Below, one piece after another: positions 20,101 through 28,039 of a stretch of DNA of 64,000 nt (positions within the stretch are counted from its first letter, which is position 1; each line of letters opens with the position of its first letter). Made by a program: the position numbers and the translations under genes. Origin of the DNA: Saccharomycopsis fibuligera x Saccharomycopsis cf. fibuligera (taxonomy: Eukaryota > Ascomycota > Saccharomycetes > Ascoideales > Saccharomycopsidaceae). The notes beneath the pieces are model-generated. The model did not search any database and was not told the DNA's origin. It saw only the letters and a program-made list of their open reading frames with translations. The stretch is taken from NCBI GenBank assembly GCA_001936135.1, contig CP012809.1:4761501-4825500 (forward strand), in the 5' to 3' direction.

Positions 20101-21146
20101 TCGTTTTTGTTTGAATAAGAGTCATTGCTATCACTAGCAAGCTTTGGCTTGAACACTTCATTGAATATCTCAAATATGTACGACCTGACCGCAAATGGAT
20201 ACAATTTGTCTAAAAACCTGTCAAAGAATTCATTAATGTGATTAGTTAAACTGGAATAATTGGGCAAAAAATTAACTAGCCTGAGCACTAATGCTTCTAC
20301 ATTATGAATGTTGCTTGGTGGATCATTGATTTGCAATGGAATAATTGAAGGCGTGTTTGGATTTTCGTATTGAGCTTCATAGTTACCATCAATATTGAAA
20401 GGAAAATAACTAGCAAATTCCAAATTTCTGCGAGAATTTTTGAACAATTTACGGCTTTTGTTGGTGATTTTGGAAATGGAGTAATATATTTTAGCGTAAT
20501 TTTCGTTGTAGGCGATAGAAGATCTGAAACAAGTAGGACCAAAATAAATAGTTCTGTTGGGTTTAAACCTGATGGCATAAATTGACGAAATGTTAATTTT
20601 TCTAAACAAAAGATGATCTTGGGGGTTGAATTTTAAATTAGTTAGTACCCGTTTAACTGCTGACTTATTAGTGTCGGAGGAAGAAAGCTCGGCATTAACC
20701 GATCTGAGAATGGAGTTCTCTTTAAGCAACAACTCAATTTTTTTCTTCAAATAGTCATTATTATTGTTGGAACTTATGTTATGGGCATAATCATCCAAAA
20801 GCAGAGTTCTTTGTTGAACATCAGCAAGCTCATTAGTGAGACCCAACGAGGTTAAATTTGTCGATGATGTTCTTGTAGCACTTGACTTAGCGCTTTTATC
20901 CACCCCATCCATGATCATGTCCGTGGTTTCATTGCTGTGTTGGCTCTTTTTTAACTCTTTTTTACGTTTCAGTAGCAGTTCAGTTGAACTGGAGTAAACA
21001 CACTGACTGACTGTGTAGTTTCTGGCTAAACATGAAGAACAAATTGGCTTCTCCCTGTTGCACTTGATCTTCTTGCGACGGCAACTGCGACAAGAGATGA
21101 TCGCTCTATTACGCTTGCGCTGCTGCTGTTTTGTGTCATCGCTCAT
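17190..21146 (-). CDS. Large Zn2Cys6 fungal transcription factor, target unknown
   Basis: I place the start at the ATG at 21144-21146 (MSDDTKQQQRKRNR), giving 1318 residues. The frame runs 29 codons further upstream through a Lys/Asn-rich stretch from A-runs that is probably leader. A binuclear zinc cluster is near the N-terminus: Cys spacing is C-X2-C-X6-C-X6-C-X2-C-X9-C. It is followed by a short basic linker and a coiled-coil-like stretch (KKKIELLLKENSILRSVNAELSS). A fungal-specific regulatory middle region follows (around NLAVMCGLHRD, typical of that domain). The C-terminal ~350 residues are Asn/Pro/Gln/Ser-rich with a Pro run and acidic end (DMMTDDFYIDMDDF), a plausible activation domain. 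I cannot name its targets. It is divergent from LYS5 across 310 bp, but a regulatory link is not shown. Confidence 0.88.
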   Translation of the reverse strand: MSDDTKQQQRKRNRAIISCRSCRRKKIKCNREKPICSSCLARNYTVSQCVYSSSTELLLKRKKELKKSQHSNETTDMIMDGVDKSAKSSATRTSSTNLTSLGLTNELADVQQRTLLLDDYAHNISSNNNNDYLKKKIELLLKENSILRSVNAELSSSDTNKSAVKRVLTNLKFNPQDHLLFRKINISSIYAIRFKPNRTIYFGPTCFRSSIAYNENYAKIYYSISKITNKSRKLFKNSRRNLEFASYFPFNIDGNYEAQYENPNTPSIIPLQINDPPSNIHNVEALVLRLVNFLPNYSSLTNHINEFFDRFLDKLYPFAVRSYIFEIFNEVFKPKLASDSNDSYSNKNDYNILLVNRYRDCSRIALILSLVKISIMYTDHPFNSINPELPNNETSKIECLLLYFSMKFLSLSKLLKRPLISSLQALLFLKVSGMYHLNEGEGGDSSDGQPITSLSFNLAVMCGLHRDIDKVYKDATSEHKTMLKYIWKYLMYLDWQQSFDLGYPLQSDDLRFSETSLKIVMSSYKEEVDESFLNYQFKILNEKANEDGEVDILFYDYFMPIARGLVYQLNTLQRENMTIFKLELYLQNFIKFYNNANFFSPLFESLANPLVQDNQLPKNGYKFIKFIRKIAFQIILIDIIFTLYNLILMIIQKQEAERPAPSLNDHVYTNLKLINFYGNQAVNFVIFIIRSTKKFLEIKTKDRVFQIYTFANIRKIVHRSSNFIYSNLLFSYTSSKELSLYSLKKKNKKNFTSTDINSREGTAANSNTQNNSDNDNISLNNNIKTEDDESDEEHYNKIKTSGVSNSITRQVEDNTNNLSALQANTRAASFQYKDFHNNYECYFNTNRPQVRNILLNSKHADSFSNSTSIDSFSDEDFDAICFGRSNQYKLVEDGDLQRQYEIFREFITKKYTYYNFYNRKLELSNLIFEFYFKNVHKNVKDYYVFYVGLRISMLFYAYFKDRNLVKNEIAFVNDNNANNNGNGAEQKLNAPNDTSNSTDINQGPSNQPRKDLLCYPYPNIQYQNQPLSINHVNAGGFSSGPNGSWSEDNNSNRNSNGHLTSSNEPLSSYNIPGGPITQSQNQVPPTPPPHPQGYVGPHSQVALTAGAYIPGPGSNQVHDAPFPPFQANSYSSLVRPPPPPPPLLQQQQHGDFALIDTNANNSHTSSNTHSNNSPASSNLNQQQPPQPVFGQGPPLYNNFAQPEPNMNNTPLQQGNAIEVGATSGVNDNIGAGVNVRNSGPVTHVPNQFMDIPPMLINNSPGSGSGQGQGQGQTPGFPSAAATDLTQVNLFEEYNPLDMMTDDFYIDMDDFLHQISTQY

Positions 21147-21455
21147 TGTAGAGAGCAATATGCCATGAAGGATACGCTGTGTTGAGTATTGTGAGTTGCC
21201 GCGTGTTTTTTTTTTGTTTTTTTTTTTTTGCAATATTATTGACTGAGATATAAGCGTTGTAGATAATGTTTCTGACCCTTTAAATTATTTTCACTTTGTC
21301 TAGGTTTTTTCTTTGGCTGCGATGCGTTGCACGAGAGTGTTTTTCTCCGATGCTCTTCGCAGTTCTGCAGAAAAGAGTCAATAGTCATCAATGGTACATT
21401 GGTACATTGGTACATTGGTACATTGCTACAAGCTACAACAACAACACGCAATAGC
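21147..21455. promoter_or_regulatory. Divergent promoter, Zn2Cys6 gene / LYS5
   Basis: The 309-bp interval between two divergent starts must hold both promoters. It contains T-runs (21208-21229) and, near LYS5, the four-copy 8-bp repeat listed separately. No clear activator site was identified. Confidence 0.6.
21393..21424. repeat. Tandem octamer (GGTACATT)4 in the LYS5 leader
   Basis: Four exact head-to-tail copies of GGTACATT end 31 bp before the LYS5 ATG. An ATG at 21391 opens a 28-codon reading frame through the repeat that runs past the LYS5 start in another frame and stops at 21475-21477. The period of 8 is not a multiple of three, so copy-number changes alter the frame of that upstream ATG relative to LYS5. 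Confidence 0.9.
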
Positions 21456-22625
21456 ATGGAGAAGTATGTCTCGTTAATCAGAGACAAAGCGCTGTACTTA
21501 AGCAGCAAAAACATAGTCAATCAAGATAATAGCCATTCAGAGTCTGTGACCGCGATCCTATTTGTTCTCCAATTGGACCATCACTGGCTTAACAATGAGT
21601 TCCATTTAGAACATGCTCTACAAACCCTTCCTTTGAAACAGCAGCTCAGAATTAAGAATAAAAGGTTCTATCTTGATAAATGTCTAAGTTTGGGTAACCA
21701 GTTGTTGCAAGTGTTTGCTACTGTTGCGGTGTCGAAATTGGTAGAACAGGATTCTAGTAAACACAATGAGACTGATGAGTCTTTTTCTACTCACGACATT
21801 ATCACTGGCTTCCACCATAATGCCAATGGGAAACCATTCTTCCATAATGATAAAATCCTCAACAGTAGCAAATTTCAATACCTTTTTAATCTTTCCAATG
21901 ACAAAGAGTCGTTGATCAATTCAATGATTACAATAATAAGCGCTAAAGATATCAATATTCAACCGGACCCCAAACATCATAGAAAACACAATATACAAAT
22001 TAGCAGTAATTTGAGTCCAACCAGTCAAACAATGGCCATTGGTATTGATTTGATAAATGTGGACCTTCTTAGCCCCGACTTCATTGATGAGCTCAAACTG
22101 GAAATAATGCATCCATCTGAACTTGCATTTTTCAACAGCTTAGCTGAAACATCACCACATACGACAAGTACCAACAGCCCAAAAAATACAATCTCTGAAA
22201 AGCAAAAGAGAATTTTTGCTCAAATTTGGAGCCTCAAAGAAGCATATAGTAAATATATTGGTACCGGGCTAGTGGGGCTTGATCTTAAACTGCTTGAATT
22301 TCGCGAAATCAAAGTTCTTTGCTATGATGATGGCCGTAGGGCGGTTAATGATGAAGTAGAACTTTTTATTGATGGTGTACGGCAACTGGATCAACATCAA
22401 GATGAGTTGACAATTGTTACCAAGTTGATTAATGAAAGGGTTTTCTATAGTGTTATTGTTGGTAATGGACGGTCGGCGAAGGATGGAAAGATTGTTCATG
22501 GTGGGAATGATTATGATAGTAACAGAACAAGTCACGAAAGGAGAAAAAAGAAGGAGTTAAACGTAGTTGAGGTACCTGTTGAGTTGAAAGAAATGACAGA
22601 GATTTTGTCATCATTGGATGGCTAA
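21456..22625 (+). CDS. LYS5: 4'-phosphopantetheinyl transferase (Lys5 type)
   Basis: I choose the ATG at 21456 (MEKYVSLIRDKALYL), giving 389 residues; the open frame extends upstream without an ATG. Two signature motifs of the Sfp/Lys5 superfamily are present: AIGIDLINVD (Mg-binding Asp, middle of the protein) and WSLKEAYSKYIGTGL about 70 residues later (W-x-x-KEA-x-x-K). Lys5 transfers phosphopantetheine from CoA to the carrier domain of alpha-aminoadipate reductase Lys2, which lysine biosynthesis needs. The distance between motifs is enlarged by a Ser/Thr-rich insert (HTTSTNSPKN). The protein is longer than S. cerevisiae Lys5 because of this and a low-complexity C-terminus. The overlapping upstream frame created by the octamer repeat may affect translation. 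Confidence 0.88.
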   Translation: MEKYVSLIRDKALYLSSKNIVNQDNSHSESVTAILFVLQLDHHWLNNEFHLEHALQTLPLKQQLRIKNKRFYLDKCLSLGNQLLQVFATVAVSKLVEQDSSKHNETDESFSTHDIITGFHHNANGKPFFHNDKILNSSKFQYLFNLSNDKESLINSMITIISAKDINIQPDPKHHRKHNIQISSNLSPTSQTMAIGIDLINVDLLSPDFIDELKLEIMHPSELAFFNSLAETSPHTTSTNSPKNTISEKQKRIFAQIWSLKEAYSKYIGTGLVGLDLKLLEFREIKVLCYDDGRRAVNDEVELFIDGVRQLDQHQDELTIVTKLINERVFYSVIVGNGRSAKDGKIVHGGNDYDSNRTSHERRKKKELNVVEVPVELKEMTEILSSLDG

Positions 22626-23403
22626 GTACGGGTGGCGATGTAATGTTAGTGGTTTTTACAGAAATATTTGTAATAATCTTCAATAATTATATATTACGAT
22701 AAAGGGCAATGCAGAGGGACTGATTGATTGGGAAATCAAGCAATAGTATGTTATTTATGTACAACTAAATTGAAAACGTTGAACATTCCTGATTAAAAAA
22801 TAGTTATAAATATTTCCTAACCGAGAATTCAAAGTGATAAAGGAAAGAGAATTGGGTGGGCTAATAGTACACTTATGTTACAAACAAGTATATAAGACTA
22901 AAACCCAAAGCACTACTTATGGTAGCGATAGCTAATAAAAATAACAATAATTGAATAATTGAACCACTGTGTATAAACCAACCTGCGAGCACAAAACCTA
23001 GGTTGACAATATGAAATACCATAAACAATTGGAATAACCATTGATAATAGCAGCCCATACTCTAAGAACATAAGTATATGAACAACCAATTAAAGTTTGA
23101 TAATGCAACATGTATATTAATAATCCAGAAAAACATCAGACCAAATAAAAATAAAATAAAGAATTTTAATAAAACATAAAAAGTAAGACAAAGAATGAAA
23201 CAATTATGAAATTGATAATTGGAAAAAAAGAAAAGCTTGCACATAAGCGATAAGCAATAAGCAAATGAAAAAGCGAGTAACAAGACAAACATTTCCAGTA
23301 ATGAAGATTGAAGCAAAAGAGGAAAGAAAGATGACAAACAAGTTCATTAGAGAAAAGAAAAAATAAATAAATGATTAATATTATAATAGATAAATAAAGT
23401 AAA
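22626..23403. other. Convergent 3' region LYS5/MNN10
   Basis: This AT-rich interval lies between two 3' ends. On the minus strand, 22873-23058 encodes a 61-residue hydrophobic frame that starts MGCYYQWLFQLFMVFHIVN. It could be a tiny membrane protein, but I recognise no family. The frame at 23062-23337 is mostly T-run artefact. I found no splice signals that would join them into a gene. Confidence 0.45.
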
Positions 23404-24438
23404 TCACCAAAGTTTCCACCATGGTTTGGCGTGCAATCTTCTATCCACACTCTTATAGTATTCCATTTCTGCCCAGCAATCTCTGCCCCATTCACAACCA
23501 GCCATATTAACAACAAAATCACGATCTTTTTCATTATAGAAAAACTGTGGATCATCTGCCTTGTCAGAACAAGCACCTGGAGGGAACGCATTAATACTCT
23601 TCAACGGCAAAAATCCAATTCTCTCTCTGATCCAAGATTGAGTACGGTACAAGGTCTCCAAAGCGTCTTGTTCCTTGTGTTCCCAAACCATATGCATTTG
23701 TTCATAAAATGCAGGGTCCCACCATATATCGAGCAACAATTCACTCCATGAGGATTTTTTTATGAGGAAAGAGCCCAAGTTGAAACCACCACAATCCTGA
23801 GTAATAAGCATTTCTACTGGGGAGTTTTTCAAGTCAATGTATGGCAAATTAGTGCCTAGATTAAGTGGATTGAAATCTTTTTCGTTGGTAAGGCGATAAG
23901 TGATGTTGTTCAAATTATCAAAAATATGCTGTTTTAGTGATCTTTGAGGTTCAATGATATAAGTGTGCAAATCCAACCACCAGAACCATTGAGTGTTTGG
24001 AAATTGTCTCATTGTTTGCTTGAGAATGTCAACTTTTTCCCAAGATTCTCTCCATTCGTGAGAATATCTTCTTTTGATAGTCATGTCCTTGATAGTTAAA
24101 CCGTAACCATGTTTATTAGCATAATACTTTTTGTTGTTGATGGAACTTCTCTCTACCGACCATTCTTGAGCACCTTTCCATTTAAGAACCCCACCGCCTT
24201 CATTAGCAGCGAGGATGATAACGATCTCAGGGTCCTTTTTCAAAAGGTTATGTTTGAATTTGGAGATTAGAGGAAACTGAGTGAAGGATACCACGAGAAT
24301 AGAAAAGAGCATAACCGCGGCAATCAACTTACGGAAGCTGAGAATGGTTGACTTGAAAACTGCAAAGACGGAGCGACTTTTCTTCTTTGGCTGGAGAGAG
24401 CCATAAGGGGAGATGACCTGGATGTCCTTTTCGCTCAT
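23404..24438 (-). CDS. MNN10: Golgi alpha-1,6-mannosyltransferase (Mnn10 type, GT34)
   Basis: The 344-residue protein is a type II Golgi glycosyltransferase: a short cytoplasmic N-terminus with KKKSR, a transmembrane anchor at about residues 38-57 (LIAAVMLFSILVVSF), then a GT34 catalytic domain (IILAANEGGGVL; WFWWLDLHTYIIEP at the DXD-like site; TQDCGGFNLGSFLIKKSSWS; WEHKEQDALE; FPPGACSD; NMAGCEWGRDCWAEM). Mnn10 is part of the M-Pol II complex with Anp1, Mnn9, Mnn11 and Hoc1 that builds the alpha-1,6 backbone of N-linked mannan. The DLHT sequence at the DXD position and the C-terminal signature favour Mnn10 over Mnn11. It is divergent from an SDR gene across a 0.7-kb region with a 10-bp minisatellite. 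Confidence 0.87.
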   Translation of the reverse strand: MSEKDIQVISPYGSLQPKKKSRSVFAVFKSTILSFRKLIAAVMLFSILVVSFTQFPLISKFKHNLLKKDPEIVIILAANEGGGVLKWKGAQEWSVERSSINNKKYYANKHGYGLTIKDMTIKRRYSHEWRESWEKVDILKQTMRQFPNTQWFWWLDLHTYIIEPQRSLKQHIFDNLNNITYRLTNEKDFNPLNLGTNLPYIDLKNSPVEMLITQDCGGFNLGSFLIKKSSWSELLLDIWWDPAFYEQMHMVWEHKEQDALETLYRTQSWIRERIGFLPLKSINAFPPGACSDKADDPQFFYNEKDRDFVVNMAGCEWGRDCWAEMEYYKSVDRRLHAKPWWKLW

Positions 24439-25125
24439 TATTGGGTGTGGATGGCAGACGTGTTACTTGGAATAAAAAGATTGTTAGGTAAAACTAGGAA
24501 AGAAGCAACACTGGGACATTGACTGACAGAGAGCAAAGAAGAACGGAATGTGGTGTTGAGGCTGGTGTGGACGGATGATCTGTGTGTTTGTCTTGGATGG
24601 AATTCCTTCACCGAGTGCTTTGGATGTTGGTTGACTTTTCTGAATGTTTTCTGCGCTGGTGTTTTTCCACTTCAAAAACGACAACAGCAAAAATCTGATT
24701 TAATCAATGCAAGGCACACGAGCTCAAGTGGTTATGCGGCGATGGTGGATAGAGGAGATGAGCGGTTATCCGGCGTAGCTGTGACATACTTCTATAGGGT
24801 AATGTTCCATGTGTTTGGTATAATAATGCATGTATAATTATGTACTGTACTGTCTCTGTCATCACTTAATTACTCCGCACTTCATCATACATTCACATAC
24901 ATTCACATACATTCACATACATTCACATACATTACAGTACATAACCACACGCCTTGCAGAGCAATACTCGACTCTCTTTGCTGTCTATGAACATTTACCT
25001 AGAAAACTGATAATTTATTATGAGCCACATTCCACCACCCCGCCAAATACACAACTGCCAAAAGTACTATTTTGGCTACCGTTTTGCTCTTTTTTTTTAT
25101 CAATCATCAATATTGAAAAAACACT
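24439..25125. promoter_or_regulatory. Divergent upstream region MNN10 / SDR with 10-bp repeat
   Basis: This 687-bp region lies between divergent starts. It contains the ATTCACATAC minisatellite (24891-24930) and a T8 run (25090-25097) shortly before the SDR ATG. Small frames on both strands overlap and look incidental. Confidence 0.55.
24881..24940. repeat. Tandem decamer ATTCACATAC, four exact copies plus degenerate flanks
   Basis: Exact units lie at 24891-24900, 24901-24910, 24911-24920 and 24921-24930. TTCATCATAC before them and ATTACAGTAC after them look like decayed copies, so the array has about six units. A 10-bp period puts each copy on the same helix face. It lies about 190 bp upstream of the SDR gene. 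Confidence 0.9.
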
Positions 25126-25935
25126 ATGTCTACTCTTTCTTTATTTCGTCTTGACGGTAAAGTTGCTTTGATCACTGGAGCCACCTCCGGCATCGGAGTC
25201 TCCATGGCCATCGCTTTGGCAGAAGCCTTTGTGAAGCAAGTGATATTCGTCCATAGACAGTCCAAGGATCCCTCTGAATTGATTAAGTTGCTCTACCTGA
25301 AAGCTGCTGAAGCCGGTAATGACGAGTTTGTGGTTACTCCTATATGCCAGGATCTTGCCATTGTTCCAATTGATAGCATCGAGTCCAAAATTGTCAATGT
25401 TGCTTACGAAAAGTCCGTCACCAAGCAGATTGACATTCTCATCAACAATGCAGGCATCTCCGAAGTAATGCCCTTTGAGACTTATGACAAAAAGACCTAC
25501 GACGAGGTGCTCCACGTTAACTTGCACGTTCCAACAAGAATCACACAGCTTGTAGGCAAGCAAATGCTAGACAATAAAATCAAAGGTAAAATTCTTTTCA
25601 CTTGCTCCGTCAATTCATTTGCTGGCGGCTATCAAGTGAGTCCATATACTGTCAGCAAAGGAGCACTTAAAAGCTTGGTACAAGCACTTTCCAATGAGTG
25701 GGCTGGCAAGGGAATCAATGTCAACGGTCTTGCTCCCGGGGTGATTGTAACCAACATGACAGCAAGTATTTCCAAGTCCAAAGAAAAGCAGGAAAAGAGT
25801 ATACTGCGTATTCCTATTGGCCATTTGGGCGTACCAGACGACTTCAAGGGGATTACTATCTTCTTGACTTCAAGGGCCAGTGATTACGTCACGGGAGACA
25901 TCATTCCAGTGGATGGCGGATGGATGTCAAGATAG
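25126..25935 (+). CDS. Short-chain dehydrogenase/reductase, classical type
   Basis: The 269-residue protein is a complete Rossmann-fold SDR. TGATSGIG at residues 17-24 binds the cofactor, INNAG is the structural motif, a Ser lies in CSVNSF, and Tyr174/Lys178 (YTVSK) complete the catalytic set. The tail DYVTGDIIPVDGGWMSR is the usual SDR C-terminus. Overall it resembles 2-deoxy-gluconate/3-oxoacyl-ACP-reductase-type SDRs, but the substrate cannot be set from sequence. The residues after beta-2 (HRQSK) leave the NAD/NADP choice open; the Arg after His suggests NADP(H). No N- or C-terminal targeting signal is obvious (C-terminus SR, not a clear PTS1), so it is probably cytosolic. The dense C-rich codon choice at the start differs mildly from its neighbours. 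Confidence 0.9.
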   Translation: MSTLSLFRLDGKVALITGATSGIGVSMAIALAEAFVKQVIFVHRQSKDPSELIKLLYLKAAEAGNDEFVVTPICQDLAIVPIDSIESKIVNVAYEKSVTKQIDILINNAGISEVMPFETYDKKTYDEVLHVNLHVPTRITQLVGKQMLDNKIKGKILFTCSVNSFAGGYQVSPYTVSKGALKSLVQALSNEWAGKGINVNGLAPGVIVTNMTASISKSKEKQEKSILRIPIGHLGVPDDFKGITIFLTSRASDYVTGDIIPVDGGWMSR

Positions 25936-26262
25936 TGAGCGAGTTTCTGTATTTGTGCCTAATTAGCATAATTGTACATTATTTATTTTGATAGTTTAAC
26001 AGTTTGGATAAGTCTGTAATTTGAGTAAAGGTTGAGGTTATATTGATTAGGTAATGCTAAGCCCTGTGTATTATGTAAATTGATGAGGGTAACATGCGTG
26101 CAGCGCGAAGACCGTGAGCGATGATAGCATGCTACAGTACTAGCGCTGTTGACATAACTGTTTACTCTTGGGAGTAATGCGACACATTTTAATAACTCCA
26201 GCGCCCTAGCATACTCCATAGTTTAATATATCCCCATCCACCTGCTTACTCAGTCGCCAGCT
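25936..26262. other. Intergenic region SDR / Gcr1-domain gene
   Basis: This 327-bp interval lies between genes in the same orientation, covering the SDR 3' flank and the promoter of the next gene. A GCATGCTAC stretch lies near 26129. Nothing else was recognised. Confidence 0.5.
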
Positions 26263-26839
26263 ATGTCGATAGACAATAGACAGCTCCTCCTTGTCTATCT
26301 CAAGGGCAACATAGATTTCTACAAAGGCCAATGCTATTTGTACCGCGACCTCTGCCTCCGCACCACCAACTTGTACAACCAAATAGCTGCAAATACCACT
26401 CCCAACAGCAATAGCACTGGCAAGGAGTCACTACAAAATGAGCAAGTCCAGGAGAGCCAGCAGAGCAGGCTGCAGCAGAATCATCAGACTCCACGGCAAC
26501 ATCAACATCAACATCAACAACATCAACAACAGCAGCAACAACAACAACAACATCATCATCATCATCATCAATCTACTGGCCCTTTAATATCGTTTTCGGA
26601 CACAGCTAGTCAGTTTGAACTTAACTTGGCTATGCCCTCAATATCACCCAACCTGGGCGACTTCAGTGATCTTATCGGCGGTCTTAGTTCTAATGCCGAG
26701 ATGTCTACTGATCACCTTCTGGTGGGGCTCAGTGTAGCTAGCAATTTGGATAAAAATAGCACTGGATCCGATAATACCGCCAGGACGAATGACAACATTT
26801 CAGCAAATAATAATGGCACTAGCGATAATAATGATAATC

Positions 26840-26900
<61 letters not shown>

Positions 26901-27684
26901 GGGTAATGATAAGAGTAATAATAGTAATGATGAGGATGATGATGATGATTTAAATGATAGCATTAATGACAATGCTAGCGGAAAGCTCTCCCGTGAAAAT
27001 GGTGATGCACCAGGACTTATTACCGCTAATTTATCAAATGGCCAGCAACAAGGTCAACAAGATCAACAGCAAGATCAACAGCAAGATAACATACAAGACG
27101 GCGCTCTGCTGTTACCTACAGTTAGCCATCTTACACCATTATCGCGCAGCTCTAAGCGACTAAGACCATACTCGCTACACCGTCCTTCCAACCCTCAATA
27201 TAATTCAACACGTACTATGCGCACCTTAGCTCGTGCTAGTAAAAATGGTAACGGTAATAGCAGCAGCAACAACAACGGCAACGGCAACGGCAATGTTACC
27301 ACCAACACGCATTCATCTCCAGCAGCAGTATCAGTTCACTCCGAGGCTATACCAAGATATGACTTTTCTAGACATGTTAAAGAAGTTAAAGTGCTAATGG
27401 AAGAGTATTTGACGGGTCTTGGTGGCCAAAAACCTATACAATACCTCGAGGCTACATATGGTTCCAAATGGCGAGGCGGGTCCCACCATCCAATAGCCAA
27501 ACAGTATCTAAGGCGCAAAAACATTTACGACGCTATAGAGAGAGGGCTACAAAAGAATTATACTGCGTGGAAGATTTGCGAAATTTTGGAAACTCAAAGG
27601 ACATTTTATGATGCTGAAACTCAAAAGACAATCAAACGGTCAATGACTTGGCTCCATCACAACATTCCTGAGGAGCTTCAGTAA
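26263..27684 (+). CDS. Gcr1/Msn1/Hot1-type DNA-binding protein
   Basis: The 473-residue protein has a C-terminal GCR1_C-type DNA-binding domain at about residues 378-470: after VKVLMEEYLTGLGG come YGSKWR, a basic KQYLRRKNIYDAIE helix and AWKICEILE. This domain is known from S. cerevisiae Gcr1, Msn1 and Hot1, which regulate glycolytic and stress genes. The N-terminal ~45 residues (LLLVYLKGNIDFYKGQCYLYRDLCL) are ordered and may dimerise. The middle is low complexity: Gln/His runs, an Asn run of about 19 encoded by (AAT)n near 26844-26900, an Asp/Asn acidic patch and Gln-Asp repeats. I cannot tell which of the three yeast proteins is the closest. CTG codons in the middle (for example two in DGALLLP) would be Ser in the CUG clade. 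Confidence 0.82.
26844..26900. repeat. (AAT)n trinucleotide repeat coding poly-Asn
   Basis: About 19 consecutive AAT units lie in frame within the Gcr1-domain gene. Pure trinucleotide arrays of this length are prone to length change while keeping the frame. Confidence 0.95.
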
Positions 27685-28039
27685 GAAGATTGTTTCTCCA
27701 AGCGTGTATTTTTATATGTATTTTTTCCTTTTAGACTATTGTCAATTGTTATTCTAGTCATTTTTTATTTTTATTTCACCGGCGCTCACTGTTTCTGCTT
27801 ATACTGTGTTTCATGTGCCAGTAATGTGGATCAATTATAATGACATCCTTGACTCGCACGTGCCTATGCATAACGATCCGATCGGGAAGATTCTAGGAAG
27901 TTTTAATTTTTTTTTTTTTTTTTTAATTCTTTCGTTGATGAGCTTTGATTCTGTCAAGAATTTTGGTTCAGCGTTTCCAACTGTAATAAAAACCCAACTG
28001 GCTGTCTTTGCTAAACTGCTAAATCACTATTCTCAAGTC
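27685..28039. promoter_or_regulatory. FMP25 upstream region with CACGTG box and T16 run
   Basis: A palindromic GCACGTGC lies at 27856-27863 and a T16 run at about 27908-27923, a common arrangement (bHLH site plus poly(dA:dT)) in yeast promoters. The FMP25 frame is open through this region from 27806, but the T-run would encode a Phe block, so I treat it as non-coding. Cbf1-type factors bind CACGTG and in Candida are linked to respiratory genes, which fits a mitochondrial protein (inference). Confidence 0.5.

Noticed and set aside
23062-23591. Hydrophobic minus-strand frames after MNN10
   Set aside because: They are Phe/Leu/Ile-rich products of A/T-rich 3' flank and overlap the MNN10 coding end in another frame. 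No splice sites link them to a gene.
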